A DNA stretch of 64,000 bases. It comes from an uncultured Bacteroidales bacterium. GTDB lineage: Bacteria; Bacteroidota; Bacteroidia; Bacteroidales; F082. Under the pieces are notes generated by a model that was given only the letters and a program-made list of their open reading frames with translations, was not told the origin of the DNA and ran no database searches. The translations under genes were made by a program, and so were the position numbers. Below are positions 1 through 9,314 of this stretch, piece by piece. Each line of letters opens with the position of its first letter. The stretch's first letter is position 1. The stretch lies in assembly GCA_946408345.1 (NCBI GenBank), contig CAMJRR010000003.1, forward strand, positions 114,219 to 178,218. Reading direction: 5' to 3'.

Positions 1-1017
1 TTCACGCTTCGATTTCTTGTCCTTTTTGCTCAGTTTCGGATTATCCTTCTGGCCTTTCTTACCGCCTTGATCAGCAGGTTTCTGACCCTTGCCTTGTTTA
101 TTGCCTTCTTGTTTCTTTCCGCCAGCGTTCACATTTGGACCTGTCGGGTTCTCTGACGAACCTTCAGGTTTGCCACCCATGATGCGTTTGCGTTTCTTCT
201 TCTTTGACTCACCAGGCTTGCCGCCTTTCTTCTCCACAGGCAATTCCAAAGTGCCCAAAACGGTGGGGCCCGTTAACTTGGGAGCTTCCAATTTGATTAC
301 CCTCGGCTCGATAGGCTTTTCCTCTTTAGCATGGGCAGCCTTGACAGGCTCTTCCTTCTTTTTCTCCACAGGTTTTTGCTGTTGTTGAGGCTTTTCCTGC
401 TTCTTTTCCTGAGGCTGGGCAGGCTGTTTTTCAGGTTTTTTCTCAGGTTTCTTTTCCTGTTTCTTTTCCTGACGAGGTTTAGGCTCAAGGTCTATTTTTC
501 CGAGAATATTCAGCGAAATGCCTGAAGTGCTTTCTTCTTTCTTTTCCGGCTCCACCTTTTTAGGCTCTTCCTTTTCTGGTTCCTTCTCCTCAGGTTCCTT
601 CTTTTCTGGCTCTACCTCTTGTTTCGGTGTTTCTTCCTTCACCTCTACCTGTTCCTGTTCTTCATCTACAGGTTTGGCCGTCTTCTTCGTCGGCGATGAT
701 ATCGTGGTCGTGCGGATGATCACCTCTTCATGGTCTTCCTCATCGACGGGTTTTTGCGATTGCAATGCCGAATCAACGGAAACACTACCACCCTTGTAAG
801 AGAGGTTACCCAATTTCATAGCCTCGTTCTTCACTTCCTTCTCGCCCTGATATTCCTTCACGAGCAGCGCATACATGTCTGACGTGAGCTTCGTGTTGGG
901 AGAGGGATCCACTTGAAATCCCTTTTTAGCAAGGAATTCCACAATGGTGTCCTTTCCCACATTGAATTCTTTTGCCGCTTTCGACAATCGAATTGAAAAA
1001 TTAGTTTCTTCGGACAT
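1..1017 (-). CDS. infB: Translation initiation factor IF-2, N-terminal part (runs off left edge)
   Basis: Minus frame from ATG at 1017 reads MSEETNFSIRLSKAAKEFNVGKDTIVEFLAKKGFQVDPSPNTKL..., then a K/E/P-rich linker; located downstream of nusA as in the rimP-nusA-infB operon. Confidence 0.9.
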   Translation of the reverse strand, partial: MSEETNFSIRLSKAAKEFNVGKDTIVEFLAKKGFQVDPSPNTKLTSDMYALLVKEYQGEKEVKNEAMKLGNLSYKGGSVSVDSALQSQKPVDEEDHEEVIIRTTTISSPTKKTAKPVDEEQEQVEVKEETPKQEVEPEKKEPEEKEPEKEEPKKVEPEKKEESTSGISLNILGKIDLEPKPRQEKKQEKKPEKKPEKQPAQPQEKKQEKPQQQQKPVEKKKEEPVKAAHAKEEKPIEPRVIKLEAPKLTGPTVLGTLELPVEKKGGKPGESKKKKRKRIMGGKPEGSSENPTGPNVNAGGKKQEGNKQGKGQKPADQGGKKGQKDNPKLSKKDKKSKRE

Positions 1018-1060
1018 AGTTTCTTCTCTTTGTTTCTCGTTTATTATTATTGCCTTGGCA

Positions 1061-2320
1061 TCATTCGGCATCTTGTTCAAACTCGGCCCTCAGGATGCGG
1101 AACACATCCTTGACGGTCTCAATTTCAAGGTCGGCACGGTTGGCCACCTCTTCAGGAGTGTACGACAACACAGCCTTAGCCGTATCGCAACCCATCCGGA
1201 TGAGCGAGTCAATGACCCACTGATCGATTTCGTCGGAGAACTCTTGCAGGTCGACGTCCTCTTCAGCGTTGTCGGCCTCACTGTTACGGTAAACGTCAAT
1301 TTCATAGCCTGTCAGCTTACCGGCAAGTTTGATGTTGTAGCCACCTTTACCGATGGCGAGGCTGATTTGGTCGTTCTCCATATACACATTGGCCATCGTG
1401 TTGTCGCTGCTCAATACGATGTTCGTAATCTTAGCCGGGCTAAGGGCGCGGGTGATGAGCAGAATGGGGTTGGTAGTCCAAGGAATGACGTCGATGTTCT
1501 CGTTGCGCAATTCGCGGACGATGCCGTGGATACGCGTTCCTTTCATACCTACGCAAGCACCGACAGGGTCGATACGATCGTCGTAAGACTCAACAGCAAT
1601 CTTGGCACGCTGGCCAGGTTCGCGGACAATCTTCTTAATAGTGATGAGGCCATCGTAAATCTCAGGCACCTCAGCTTCAAGCAAACGCTGCAAGAAGATT
1701 TCAGAAGTACGCGACAAGGTGACCACTGGCGAACCATTAACGCTCTCCACACTCTTCACAATGGCACGGATGGTGTCACCTTTACTATATTTATCAGCAG
1801 GAATCTGTTCCGCCTTGGGCAGAATCAATTCGATATTCTCATCATCAATGACCACGATTTCGCGTTTCCACACATGAGCCACCTCTGCAGTGATAATCTC
1901 ACCGACTTTCTCCTTGTACTTCTGAAAGATGTTTTCCTTCTCGTACTCAGAAACTTTGGTCTGGAGGTTCTGGCGCAGTGCAAGGATGTCGCGGCGACCG
2001 AAGCTCTCGATGCGTAGCTCCTCATTCACTTCCTCACCCACCTCGAAGTCGGGCTCAATCTTGATGGCATCCGACAATTTAATCTCACGTAGCGGGTCGG
2101 TCAATTCATCATCTTCAACCACAGTGCGGTTGTGGTAGATTTCGAAGTCACCCTTGTCGACATTCACGATGATGTCGATGAAGTCGGTGGTGTCGCAATC
2201 GAACTTCTTGTTCAGCATGCCACGGAACACATCCTCGATGATGCGCATCATGGCTTCGCGGTCGATGTTCTTGAATTCCTTGAATTCCGAGAAAGTTTCT
2301 ACTAATTTGTAGTTGTCCAT
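1061..2320 (-). CDS. nusA: Transcription termination/antitermination factor NusA
   Basis: 419 aa; S1/KH-type segments (GACVGMKGTRIHGIVRELRNENIDVIPW, SLAIGKGGYNIKLAGKLTGYEIDV). Confidence 0.95.
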   Translation of the reverse strand: MDNYKLVETFSEFKEFKNIDREAMMRIIEDVFRGMLNKKFDCDTTDFIDIIVNVDKGDFEIYHNRTVVEDDELTDPLREIKLSDAIKIEPDFEVGEEVNEELRIESFGRRDILALRQNLQTKVSEYEKENIFQKYKEKVGEIITAEVAHVWKREIVVIDDENIELILPKAEQIPADKYSKGDTIRAIVKSVESVNGSPVVTLSRTSEIFLQRLLEAEVPEIYDGLITIKKIVREPGQRAKIAVESYDDRIDPVGACVGMKGTRIHGIVRELRNENIDVIPWTTNPILLITRALSPAKITNIVLSSDNTMANVYMENDQISLAIGKGGYNIKLAGKLTGYEIDVYRNSEADNAEEDVDLQEFSDEIDQWVIDSLIRMGCDTAKAVLSYTPEEVANRADLEIETVKDVFRILRAEFEQDAE

Positions 2321-2332
2321 TTTTATATTGTT

Positions 2333-2374
2333 GATTTAAATATTCAAAGATTTAAAATTCAAAGATTTAAAAGA
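2333..2374. repeat. AT-rich 7-8 nt word array between rimP and nusA, overlapping rimP stop
   Basis: GATTTAAAT ATTCAAAG ATTTAAAA TTCAAAG ATTTAAAAG. Confidence 0.7.
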
Positions 2375-2822
2375 TTATTGCGGGTTTGACTTCCACTTTA
2401 TTGCGTTCAAAGAACAGGTTGACAGGGTCTTCAATAGGTTTTTTCTTTGAGGCTTTCTTGGGTGCGGGGGCAAATTCCACTTTCTCAGCATCGAAGCTCA
2501 CCAGTTTGCCTTGCATCTTGCCCGTCTCTTTCGTCTTCACTTCCACATCTTTGCCCACATATTTCTGCAACTGACGGTCCAGCTTCAAAGCACCCGAGAG
2601 ACCCCACGAGAACACGCTCAGCTCATAGTCTTCTACATCACGGTCAAGTTTCTCATTGATGTAACGGCTCAATTCGGCGCAATGGTCGATGTTGACCGCC
2701 GTGTCGGAGTCCACATAGACCTCGATCACGTTGTTGGGCTTCACCTTCACTTCCACGAGGAAGCGGTCGGTGTTTGCGAGGGATTCTTCGCAGAGGGTTG
2801 CTACTTGTTCTTTGTTAATCAT
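2367..2822 (-). CDS. rimP: Ribosome maturation factor RimP
   Basis: 151 aa, RimP-like sequence, upstream of nusA. Confidence 0.9.
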   Translation of the reverse strand: MINKEQVATLCEESLANTDRFLVEVKVKPNNVIEVYVDSDTAVNIDHCAELSRYINEKLDRDVEDYELSVFSWGLSGALKLDRQLQKYVGKDVEVKTKETGKMQGKLVSFDAEKVEFAPAPKKASKKKPIEDPVNLFFERNKVEVKPAIIF

Positions 2823-2870
2823 TTAAAATTCAAAGATTTAAAATTCAAAATTTAAGATTCTAACTTCAAA
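2821..2870. repeat. AT-rich 15 nt (7+8) word array abutting the rimP start codon
   Basis: ATTTAAAATTCAAAG ATTTAAAATTCAAAA TTTAAGATTC. Confidence 0.7.
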
Positions 2871-2900
2871 TAAAAAAACCTGTTACTCAAAGTAGCAGGT
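2871..2900 (-). terminator. Rho-independent terminator downstream of tRNA-Gln
   Basis: 10 bp stem acctgttact/agtagcaggt (one G-T), 3 nt loop, followed on the minus strand by a T-run. Confidence 0.75.
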
Positions 2901-2918
2901 CTTTTCTTCCACCTTAAG

Positions 2919-2989
2919 TTGTCGAGCAAGGATTCGAACCTTGACAGGCAGAACCAAAATCTGCAGTGCTGCCATTACACCACTCGACA
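2919..2989 (-). tRNA. tRNA-Gln (anticodon TTG)
   Basis: Acceptor TGTCGAG/CTCGACA, anticodon stem GCAGA-TTTTGGT-TCTGC, T arm GGTTCGAATCC. Confidence 0.93.
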
Positions 2990-3012
2990 TCATTCGTTCC
3001 CGAATGCGGCTG

Positions 3013-3020
3013 CAAAAGTA
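3013..3020 (-). promoter_or_regulatory. Bacteroidota-type -7 box (TACTTTTG) for tRNA-Gln
   Basis: TAnnTTTG match ~25 nt upstream of the tRNA. Confidence 0.45.
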
Positions 3021-3206
3021 CAACTAATTTCGTTACGCGCAAGCGTTTTTTTCATTTTTTTCGAAAAAAAGCAAATAATAATCATTTCATTTCATCGTTT
3101 ATAAGATTAAAACGCTGTATAAATGTAAGAAAACAGCCTAACATATTCCAAAAAACCCTATTTTTGCAAGCTATATTCGATTGAATTATCAATTACAAAC
3201 AATAAA

Positions 3207-4085
3207 ATGAAGAACGTCAGACTGATTCTTGCTGTTTTGCTCGTTGCAGCATTCAGCACCGTTTCATTTGCCCAAGAAGGCAAAACTTTGAAACGCAAAG
3301 TGGCCATCGGCCGATTCACCAATGAGACCCAATATGGGAAAGGCATTTTCTACGACCGCGAGAATGATCCCATGCGCAAGCAAGCCATGGACATTCTTTC
3401 GTCGAAACTTGCAGCCAGCGAAAAGTTCATCCTGTTGGAACGTGACGACCTTGATGTCATCGTCAAGGAAGCCGGAAGCGAAATGCAGAAGATTGGTGCC
3501 GACTATATCATTCTTGGCTCCATCACACAATTTGGTCGCAAGACGGAAGGCGACGAAGGCATCTTCAGCAGTACCAAGACGCAAACTGTTGAGGCTACCG
3601 TGAACGTGCGCCTCGTCGATGTGGCATCAGGCCTCATCATTTATTCCGATGAAGCAAAAGGCCAAGCCGAAACCTCTTCGAAAACCACTTTGGGCATTGG
3701 CGGCACAGCCGGATTCGATGCCACGCTGAGCGACAAAGCCATCTCGGCTGCACTCACCCAACTTGTCGAGAACATCATCAACAAATGTATGGACAAGCCT
3801 TGGAGAGGCTATATCTTAACCGTTGAGGATGGTGAATATGTCATTTCGGGCGGTGTCACACAAGGCATCACTCCTGGCACCACGTTTGGCTTATATAAAA
3901 AAGGTAAGATGGTCAACAACCCGCAAACGGGCGCCAACGTTGAGCTTCCTGGCAAGAGATTGGGCCAAGTCACTGTGACTGCCAACTTCGGCGATACCCC
4001 AGAAACGGAAATCTCCTTCGCCACCTACGAAGGCGAAGCCATCGATACCGACCATCTTGAACTTTATTATTTAATGGAGAAATAA
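3207..4085 (+). CDS. CsgG/HfaB-family secreted protein
   Basis: Signal peptide, then VAIGRFTNETQYGKG..., MQKIGADYIILGSITQFGRK..., NVRLVDVASGLIIYSDEAKG typical of CsgG. Confidence 0.85.
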   Translation: MKNVRLILAVLLVAAFSTVSFAQEGKTLKRKVAIGRFTNETQYGKGIFYDRENDPMRKQAMDILSSKLAASEKFILLERDDLDVIVKEAGSEMQKIGADYIILGSITQFGRKTEGDEGIFSSTKTQTVEATVNVRLVDVASGLIIYSDEAKGQAETSSKTTLGIGGTAGFDATLSDKAISAALTQLVENIINKCMDKPWRGYILTVEDGEYVISGGVTQGITPGTTFGLYKKGKMVNNPQTGANVELPGKRLGQVTVTANFGDTPETEISFATYEGEAIDTDHLELYYLMEK

Positions 4086-4088
4086 ACT

Positions 4089-4436
4089 ATGAAAAAGATA
4101 ATCATCGCAACCTTATGCCTTTTCGTGGCTACCCTGTTCAATTCATGTGGTGTGGGCAACTATACCGTAACCTCAGGCGTTGAAGATAAAGCTTCGGTGT
4201 GCTTCTCAGCCTCAAGTGCCTATGATATCAACGTCACCATCGACGACCAACATTATACCACAACCACTGTCAAAGATATCGCCCACAAAACCCGCCGTAA
4301 CATCAAGGAAACGGCCAAAAGTGCCATTCAGACCACTCCTGGCAGACACAAAGTTGAAGTGAAACGCAACGGTCAAACCATCTATTCCAAGGAAGTGATG
4401 CTCTCTACGGGCGACACCAAAATCATCGAGTTATGA
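4089..4436 (+). CDS. Small putative lipoprotein (115 aa) in CsgG operon
   Basis: Lipobox-like LFNSCG; short intergenic gap; overlaps next ORF by 4 nt. Confidence 0.7.
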   Translation: MKKIIIATLCLFVATLFNSCGVGNYTVTSGVEDKASVCFSASSAYDINVTIDDQHYTTTTVKDIAHKTRRNIKETAKSAIQTTPGRHKVEVKRNGQTIYSKEVMLSTGDTKIIEL

Positions 4437-4888
4437 AGAAATTGCTTATTCTCATAGGCATGACCTTGGCTCTTAGTTCGTGCATCGAAACCAAGCCGAT
4501 GCTATACAACTGGGGGTACAAAAACAGTTCAAAAAACGCCTCGGAATACGAAACACTGCTTTACGACAACTACCATTCACAAACTCCGGAGAGCGTTTGC
4601 GCCCTTTTGTGCCAATACGAGTACATGGTCACCCATCCCGGAGGCCAACGAGGCGTGATTCCTCCTGGCATCTGCGCCGAATATGGCTACCTTCTCCTCA
4701 GTTCAGGCACTGCCGAGACCTTCCTCAACCACGCCACAAAAAAGCAAAAAGAGACATTCGGCACTATGAGCGACTACGGCACATCATTCAGGGAGAAAGG
4801 AATCGAAATGCTGCAAAAGGAGATGGAGCTGTACCCCGAATCTTCTATTTTCATCCAACCTTTAGTCAAAAAATTCAGCCAACAATAG
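4433..4888 (+). CDS. DUF4810-like lipoprotein
   Basis: Lipobox LALSSCIE; motif PMLYNWGYKNSS...YE; position between CsgG and DUF799-like genes. Confidence 0.7.
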   Translation: MKKLLILIGMTLALSSCIETKPMLYNWGYKNSSKNASEYETLLYDNYHSQTPESVCALLCQYEYMVTHPGGQRGVIPPGICAEYGYLLLSSGTAETFLNHATKKQKETFGTMSDYGTSFREKGIEMLQKEMELYPESSIFIQPLVKKFSQQ

Positions 4889-4890
4889 CC

Positions 4891-5574
4891 ATGAAAAAGT
4901 TCCATTTCATCCTCATCGCATTTTGCGCGCTGCTGTTTGCATCGTGCGAGACATTGAACCATACACGCGGCGAGTTGTATCCCAAAATGTACGATGAAAA
5001 ACCCGTGACTTTGTTGGTCATGCCCCCTATCAATAACTCTAATAACGTAGAAGCCAAGGACTTGCTTTACACTTCCATCAGCCAGCCATTGGCTGAAGCA
5101 GGTTACTACGTCATCTCGCCCCACTTGGCCATGGAAATCTTCAAGGCGGAAAGTGCCTACGATGCAGAGAACTTCATTGAAGGAAACGTGGGCATGTTCG
5201 GCAAGGTGTTTGGTGCCGATGCCGTCATCTTCTCTGTGATTGACGAATGGAAGAAGAAAGGCTTCGGTATTGAGACCAAGATTACCTACATCGTGAAGTC
5301 GACGCGCACGAACGAAGTGCTGTTTGACCGCACCTGTGACCTTTACCTTGACCTGAGCGACAACAATTACTATGGTGGCGGCTTGGTAGGCTCGTTGGCC
5401 AACCTTGCCGTGTCGGCCATCAACACTGCCTTGACCGACCATATCGTGGCGGCTCGCAATTGCAACCAGTACATTTTCGCGGACATACCACAAGGCAAAT
5501 ACAGAGCCGAACACATGCAAGACCAAGAAACTCCTGCTCGCGACAAAAACATTTCGGCTACCGTTAAGAAATAA
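4891..5574 (+). CDS. DUF799 (GNA1162)-like lipoprotein
   Basis: Internal ATG 4891 of the longer ORF gives MKKFHFILIAFCALLFASCETLNHTRGELYPKMYDEKPVTLLVMPPINNSNNVEAKDLLYTSISQPLAEAGYYV. Confidence 0.75.
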   Translation: MKKFHFILIAFCALLFASCETLNHTRGELYPKMYDEKPVTLLVMPPINNSNNVEAKDLLYTSISQPLAEAGYYVISPHLAMEIFKAESAYDAENFIEGNVGMFGKVFGADAVIFSVIDEWKKKGFGIETKITYIVKSTRTNEVLFDRTCDLYLDLSDNNYYGGGLVGSLANLAVSAINTALTDHIVAARNCNQYIFADIPQGKYRAEHMQDQETPARDKNISATVKK

Positions 5575-5619
5575 AGGTTCGCACCTATCAAAGAATCAAC
5601 AAGTAATACAAATATCATT

Positions 5620-8600
5620 ATGACTTTCAAAAGGTTAAACAACATTACAGGATGGCTGGCAGGCTTGATTGCCACCATCGTGTATTTCCTCACGCTGGAA
5701 CCTACTGTAAGCTGGTGGGACTGCGGCGAGTACATTTCAACGGCTTACAAACTTCAAGTGGGTCACCCGCCTGGGGCACCGTTGTTCCAGATGATTGGGC
5801 GCTTCTTCTCTCTCTTTGCGGGTGGCGATGTCACCAAGGTGGCCATGATGGTCAACGTAATGTCGGCCATTTGTAGCGGTCTCACTATCGTATTCCTGTT
5901 CTGGACCATCACCATGATGGTGCAAAAGGTTTGGATGAAAGAAGGCGAAGACGCACCTTGGATTAATAAAATAGGTGTGCTGCTGGCTGGATTTGTCGGC
6001 GCAGTGGCTTACACCTTCACCGAGTCATTTTGGTTCAACGCCGTGGAGGGCGAGGTCTATGCCATGTCTTCACTTTTCACAGCCATTACCTTCTGGGCTA
6101 TCTTGAAATGGGAACAAGTGGCCGATGACCCCAAAAGCACACGTTGGATCATCTTCATCGCCTTCCTCATTGGCCTTTCCATCGGTGTACACTTGCTTAA
6201 CTTGCTGTGTATCCCCGCCTTCGTGTATGTAGTTTACTTCAAGAAATGGAAAAAGACCTCGTTCTGGGGCTTTGTGCTGGCGGGTGTTGTCTCCGTGGCT
6301 TTGTTGTGGTTCCTCAACATGTTCCTCGTGCCTCAAGTCATCAACATGGCGGGCAAGATGGAGTTGTTCTTTGTGAACTCGCTTGGCGCACCTTTTAACC
6401 TCGGCTCCATTGTCTATTTCGCCATCATCATCGGCCTCATCGTCTGGGGATTGTGGTACACGGGCAAGAAAGGAAAGGTGATTTGGAACACCGCCATCCT
6501 CTCCTTTATGTTCATCCTCATCGGCTATTCGTCGTTCTTCATGCTGATTATCCGTGCCAATACCAACACGCCCATCAACGAGAACGAGCCCAAGGATGCC
6601 CTTTCGATGCTGGCATACATCAATCGCGATCAATATGGCAGTTGGCCTTTGCTCTATGGGCCTTATTACAATGCCCCCGCTGTTGATTTGAAAGACGGCA
6701 AGCCTGTGTATGTCAAAGACAAAGAAGCAGGTCGCTACGTTATCACCGACGACAACAAACGTAGCGTTCCCGTATATCCCGACGAAATGAAGACCCTCTT
6801 CCCGCGCATGTGGAGCACGCAAAGAGGCTCACACTCAGAGATATACGAAAGCTATCGCAAGAATGAAAACGGTGTGGTCACAGGCACGCCCGTGCGCGTC
6901 AGGAACTACCGTGGAGAATCAGTCATGGTCAACAAACCCACTTTTGGACAAAACCTGAAATTCTTCATCAACTACCAATGCAATTGGATGTATTGGCGCT
7001 ACTTCATGTGGAACTTTGTGGGTCGTCAGAACGACATTGAGAGCCAAGGCGAACTCAGCCACGGCAACTGGCTCAGCGGCATCAGCTTCATCGACAACGC
7101 CCGACTCGGCGACCAGGACAACATCCCTGCCTGCATGCAAAACCCAGGACGCACTACCTATTATTTCCTGCCTCTCATCCTTGGTCTCATCGGCTTGTTT
7201 TGGCTACTTAAGAACGACCTGAAGCAGAGCTGGATCATCTTCCTGCTCTTCTTCCTGACAGGTTTGGCCATCATCATCTATCTGAACCAAACGCCGCAGC
7301 AGCCCCGTGAGCGCGACTACAGTTATGCAGGCTCATTCTATGCTTTCGCCATCTGGATCGGTTTTGGTGTTATCGCCATCATCGACTGGATCGGCAAACT
7401 GACCAAGAAGAGCAGCATGGTTACCACCGTAGCCGTCGGATTGGCCTGCTTCCTTGCTGTGCCTTGTGTTTTGGCCTCCAATGGTTGGGAAGAGCACAAC
7501 CGTTCGGGCAAGACCTCGGCCCGCGACTGGGCACGAAACTATCTTGCCCAATTGCCTCCTAACTCGGTTATTTTCACCAGAGGTGACAACGACACCTTCC
7601 CCTTGTGGTACGTGCAAGAGGTGGAAGGCTTCCGCACCGACGTGCGCGTGTGCAACTACATGCTTTCGAGCGGCTATTGGTATGTTCACCAAATGGGGCG
7701 CAAAGTGTATGAATCAGAGAAACTTCCGCTCACATTGACCCAGAAAGAATACAACAACGGCATCAACGAATCGATACCTGTCGAAGAGGAAGATTACTTC
7801 CAGGGCAAACAGGTGGAGCTGAAGCAGGTCATCGACTTCATCCACAACCCCAAGGCGGTGAAGCGTTACGTGGGCGGCACCTACAATTATATCCCCTGCC
7901 GCAATGTGAAGCTTACTGTCGACAAAGAGGCCTGCATACGTAATGGCATTGTTCCAGAAAGCATGAAAGACCAAATCGTTGATGAAATCACGTGGGAAAT
8001 CAAGGACAACTGGTTATACAAGAACTCCATCATGCTCTTGGACTTCTTCGCCACCAACAACTGGGAGCGTCCGGTGTATTTCACCTCGTTCAGCGACATG
8101 TCGAAAGTGCTGGGCATCGACAAGTACCTCCACATGGAAGGCTTGGCATACAGATTCATCCCTGTTGAGGCCGAAGATTACATCAAGGCCTATCGTGGCG
8201 GCGTGTATCGTGACGGCAGCTATGACCTCTTGGTCACCAAAGCAGACCAAGGCATCACCAATTGGGGTAGCCTGAATCAAGATGGTGTGGTGCCCGACCG
8301 CGAGAGCGTGCGCAACATGAGCTATGCCCAGTTGGCTTATTCGCGTTTGGCGCAGGCCCTGATCAACCACGACCAATTCGACTCTGCTGTCATCGTGATG
8401 GACAAATATCAGGAGTTCTTCCCCAACGAGAAATTCCCTGCCGAAATCCACACGTATCAGTTCCCGGAGATGTACTACATCTGTGGCGCCACCGACAAAG
8501 GCGATACCTACATGACCAACCTGGTGAACAACTATTGTGACAAGATAAGGTACTATGGCAACATGAAGCCCAAGTTCAGGAAATATTATGAAGAAGATAT

Positions 8601-8724
8601 CGACGAAGGCATGAGCCTGCTGAAGCACTTCGGCGACGTGGCCAAGAAATACGACCGCACCGAACTATCGCAGCTGGTTTCCGACCAAATGACGCAGTTC
8701 CTTTCCTTGTATTACACAGAATAA
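5620..8724 (+). CDS. DUF2723 family polytopic membrane protein (glycosyltransferase-like)
   Basis: 1034 aa; MTFKRLNNITGWLAGLIATIVYFLTLEPTVSWWDCGEYISTAYKLQVGHPPGAPLFQMIGRFFS is typical of the family. Confidence 0.9.
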   Translation: MTFKRLNNITGWLAGLIATIVYFLTLEPTVSWWDCGEYISTAYKLQVGHPPGAPLFQMIGRFFSLFAGGDVTKVAMMVNVMSAICSGLTIVFLFWTITMMVQKVWMKEGEDAPWINKIGVLLAGFVGAVAYTFTESFWFNAVEGEVYAMSSLFTAITFWAILKWEQVADDPKSTRWIIFIAFLIGLSIGVHLLNLLCIPAFVYVVYFKKWKKTSFWGFVLAGVVSVALLWFLNMFLVPQVINMAGKMELFFVNSLGAPFNLGSIVYFAIIIGLIVWGLWYTGKKGKVIWNTAILSFMFILIGYSSFFMLIIRANTNTPINENEPKDALSMLAYINRDQYGSWPLLYGPYYNAPAVDLKDGKPVYVKDKEAGRYVITDDNKRSVPVYPDEMKTLFPRMWSTQRGSHSEIYESYRKNENGVVTGTPVRVRNYRGESVMVNKPTFGQNLKFFINYQCNWMYWRYFMWNFVGRQNDIESQGELSHGNWLSGISFIDNARLGDQDNIPACMQNPGRTTYYFLPLILGLIGLFWLLKNDLKQSWIIFLLFFLTGLAIIIYLNQTPQQPRERDYSYAGSFYAFAIWIGFGVIAIIDWIGKLTKKSSMVTTVAVGLACFLAVPCVLASNGWEEHNRSGKTSARDWARNYLAQLPPNSVIFTRGDNDTFPLWYVQEVEGFRTDVRVCNYMLSSGYWYVHQMGRKVYESEKLPLTLTQKEYNNGINESIPVEEEDYFQGKQVELKQVIDFIHNPKAVKRYVGGTYNYIPCRNVKLTVDKEACIRNGIVPESMKDQIVDEITWEIKDNWLYKNSIMLLDFFATNNWERPVYFTSFSDMSKVLGIDKYLHMEGLAYRFIPVEAEDYIKAYRGGVYRDGSYDLLVTKADQGITNWGSLNQDGVVPDRESVRNMSYAQLAYSRLAQALINHDQFDSAVIVMDKYQEFFPNEKFPAEIHTYQFPEMYYICGATDKGDTYMTNLVNNYCDKIRYYGNMKPKFRKYYEEDIDEGMSLLKHFGDVAKKYDRTELSQLVSDQMTQFLSLYYTE

Positions 8725-8745
8725 GGTTCTGACAAGGCCATAAAC

Positions 8746-8787
8746 AAAGCCAGCGTTCGAGGTGTTCTGACGCTGGCTTTAGTTTTA
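8746..8787 (+). terminator. Terminator after DUF2723 gene
   Basis: Stem aaagccagcgt/acgctggcttt followed by T-rich agttttag. Confidence 0.6.
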
Positions 8788-8803
8788 GATGGTTTCCTCA
8801 TTG

Positions 8804-9054
8804 TTATGCCTCAATGGGGATTAAAGTGCAGTTGAAATGTGCATCGTAGTCAAGAAGAATCTTCATGGCATTGTTCGGTGCTATCGTGACGCTGTCCAGT
8901 TTCATGGTGTAAACATTCTCGTGGCGGTTCAGTTTTTCCACCATTTGAATAGTTTCCTCCAACGACTTCTGGGCTTGGGGTTCTTTCTTGAAATGTTGTG
9001 CCGAGGCCGACATGATGCAGCACATCAGGGTTGCGAAAACAATAACTTTCTCAT
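8804..9054 (-). pseudogene. Degenerate N-terminal copy of the YD-repeat/T9SS paralogs at 12.7-14.1 and 15.1-16.5 kb
   Basis: MCCIMSASAQ...SLEETIQMVEKLNRHENVYTMKLDSVT...LLDYDAHFNCT matches both paralog N-termini; ATG at 9054 is 1 nt out of frame and the body is truncated. Confidence 0.7.
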
Positions 9055-9084
9055 GATTATCATGTATTTATGGATTGACGATTA

Positions 9085-9314
9085 TCAATTAGATTTCCCA
9101 AAAGGGAATCTATAGGCATATTGCAAGAAAACGCCAAGCTTCAGGCAGTTTTTGACAAATGGATGAGAACCAGTCGCGCCGTCACTAAATTCAATCCTTT
9201 CGTCTTTAAGGTTGACAAGCGTCCACCAATGCCGAAGTCGGAATGGCCGATGGAATAGCTGAGAATATGTTGTAAGTAAAATCCTTCCACTGAATAAAGG
9301 ATACTCAAACAGTC
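9085..9314 (-). pseudogene. Frameshifted C-terminal remnant of an outer-membrane-type protein
   Basis: Minus frames read SVEGFYLQHILSYSIGHSDFGIG then, in a shifted frame, WWTLVNLKDERIEFSDGATGSHPFVKNCLKLGVFLQYAYRFPFGKSN*. Confidence 0.5.

Noticed and set aside
89-799. Plus-strand ORFs (99, 64 and 93 aa) rich in F/L/S
   Set aside because: Antisense of the low-complexity K/E/P-rich IF-2 linker; compositional artefact.
944-2017. 357 aa plus-strand ORF
   Set aside because: Lies antisense to infB 5' end and nusA; the translation has no recognisable family and nusA on the other strand is unambiguous.
4480-4890. N-terminal extension of the 364 aa ORF at 4480-5574
   Set aside because: Out-of-frame reading of the DUF4810 gene; signal peptide and lipobox begin at ATG 4891.
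8014-8628. 204 aa minus ORF inside the DUF2723 gene
   Set aside because: Antisense shadow ORF, no family resemblance.
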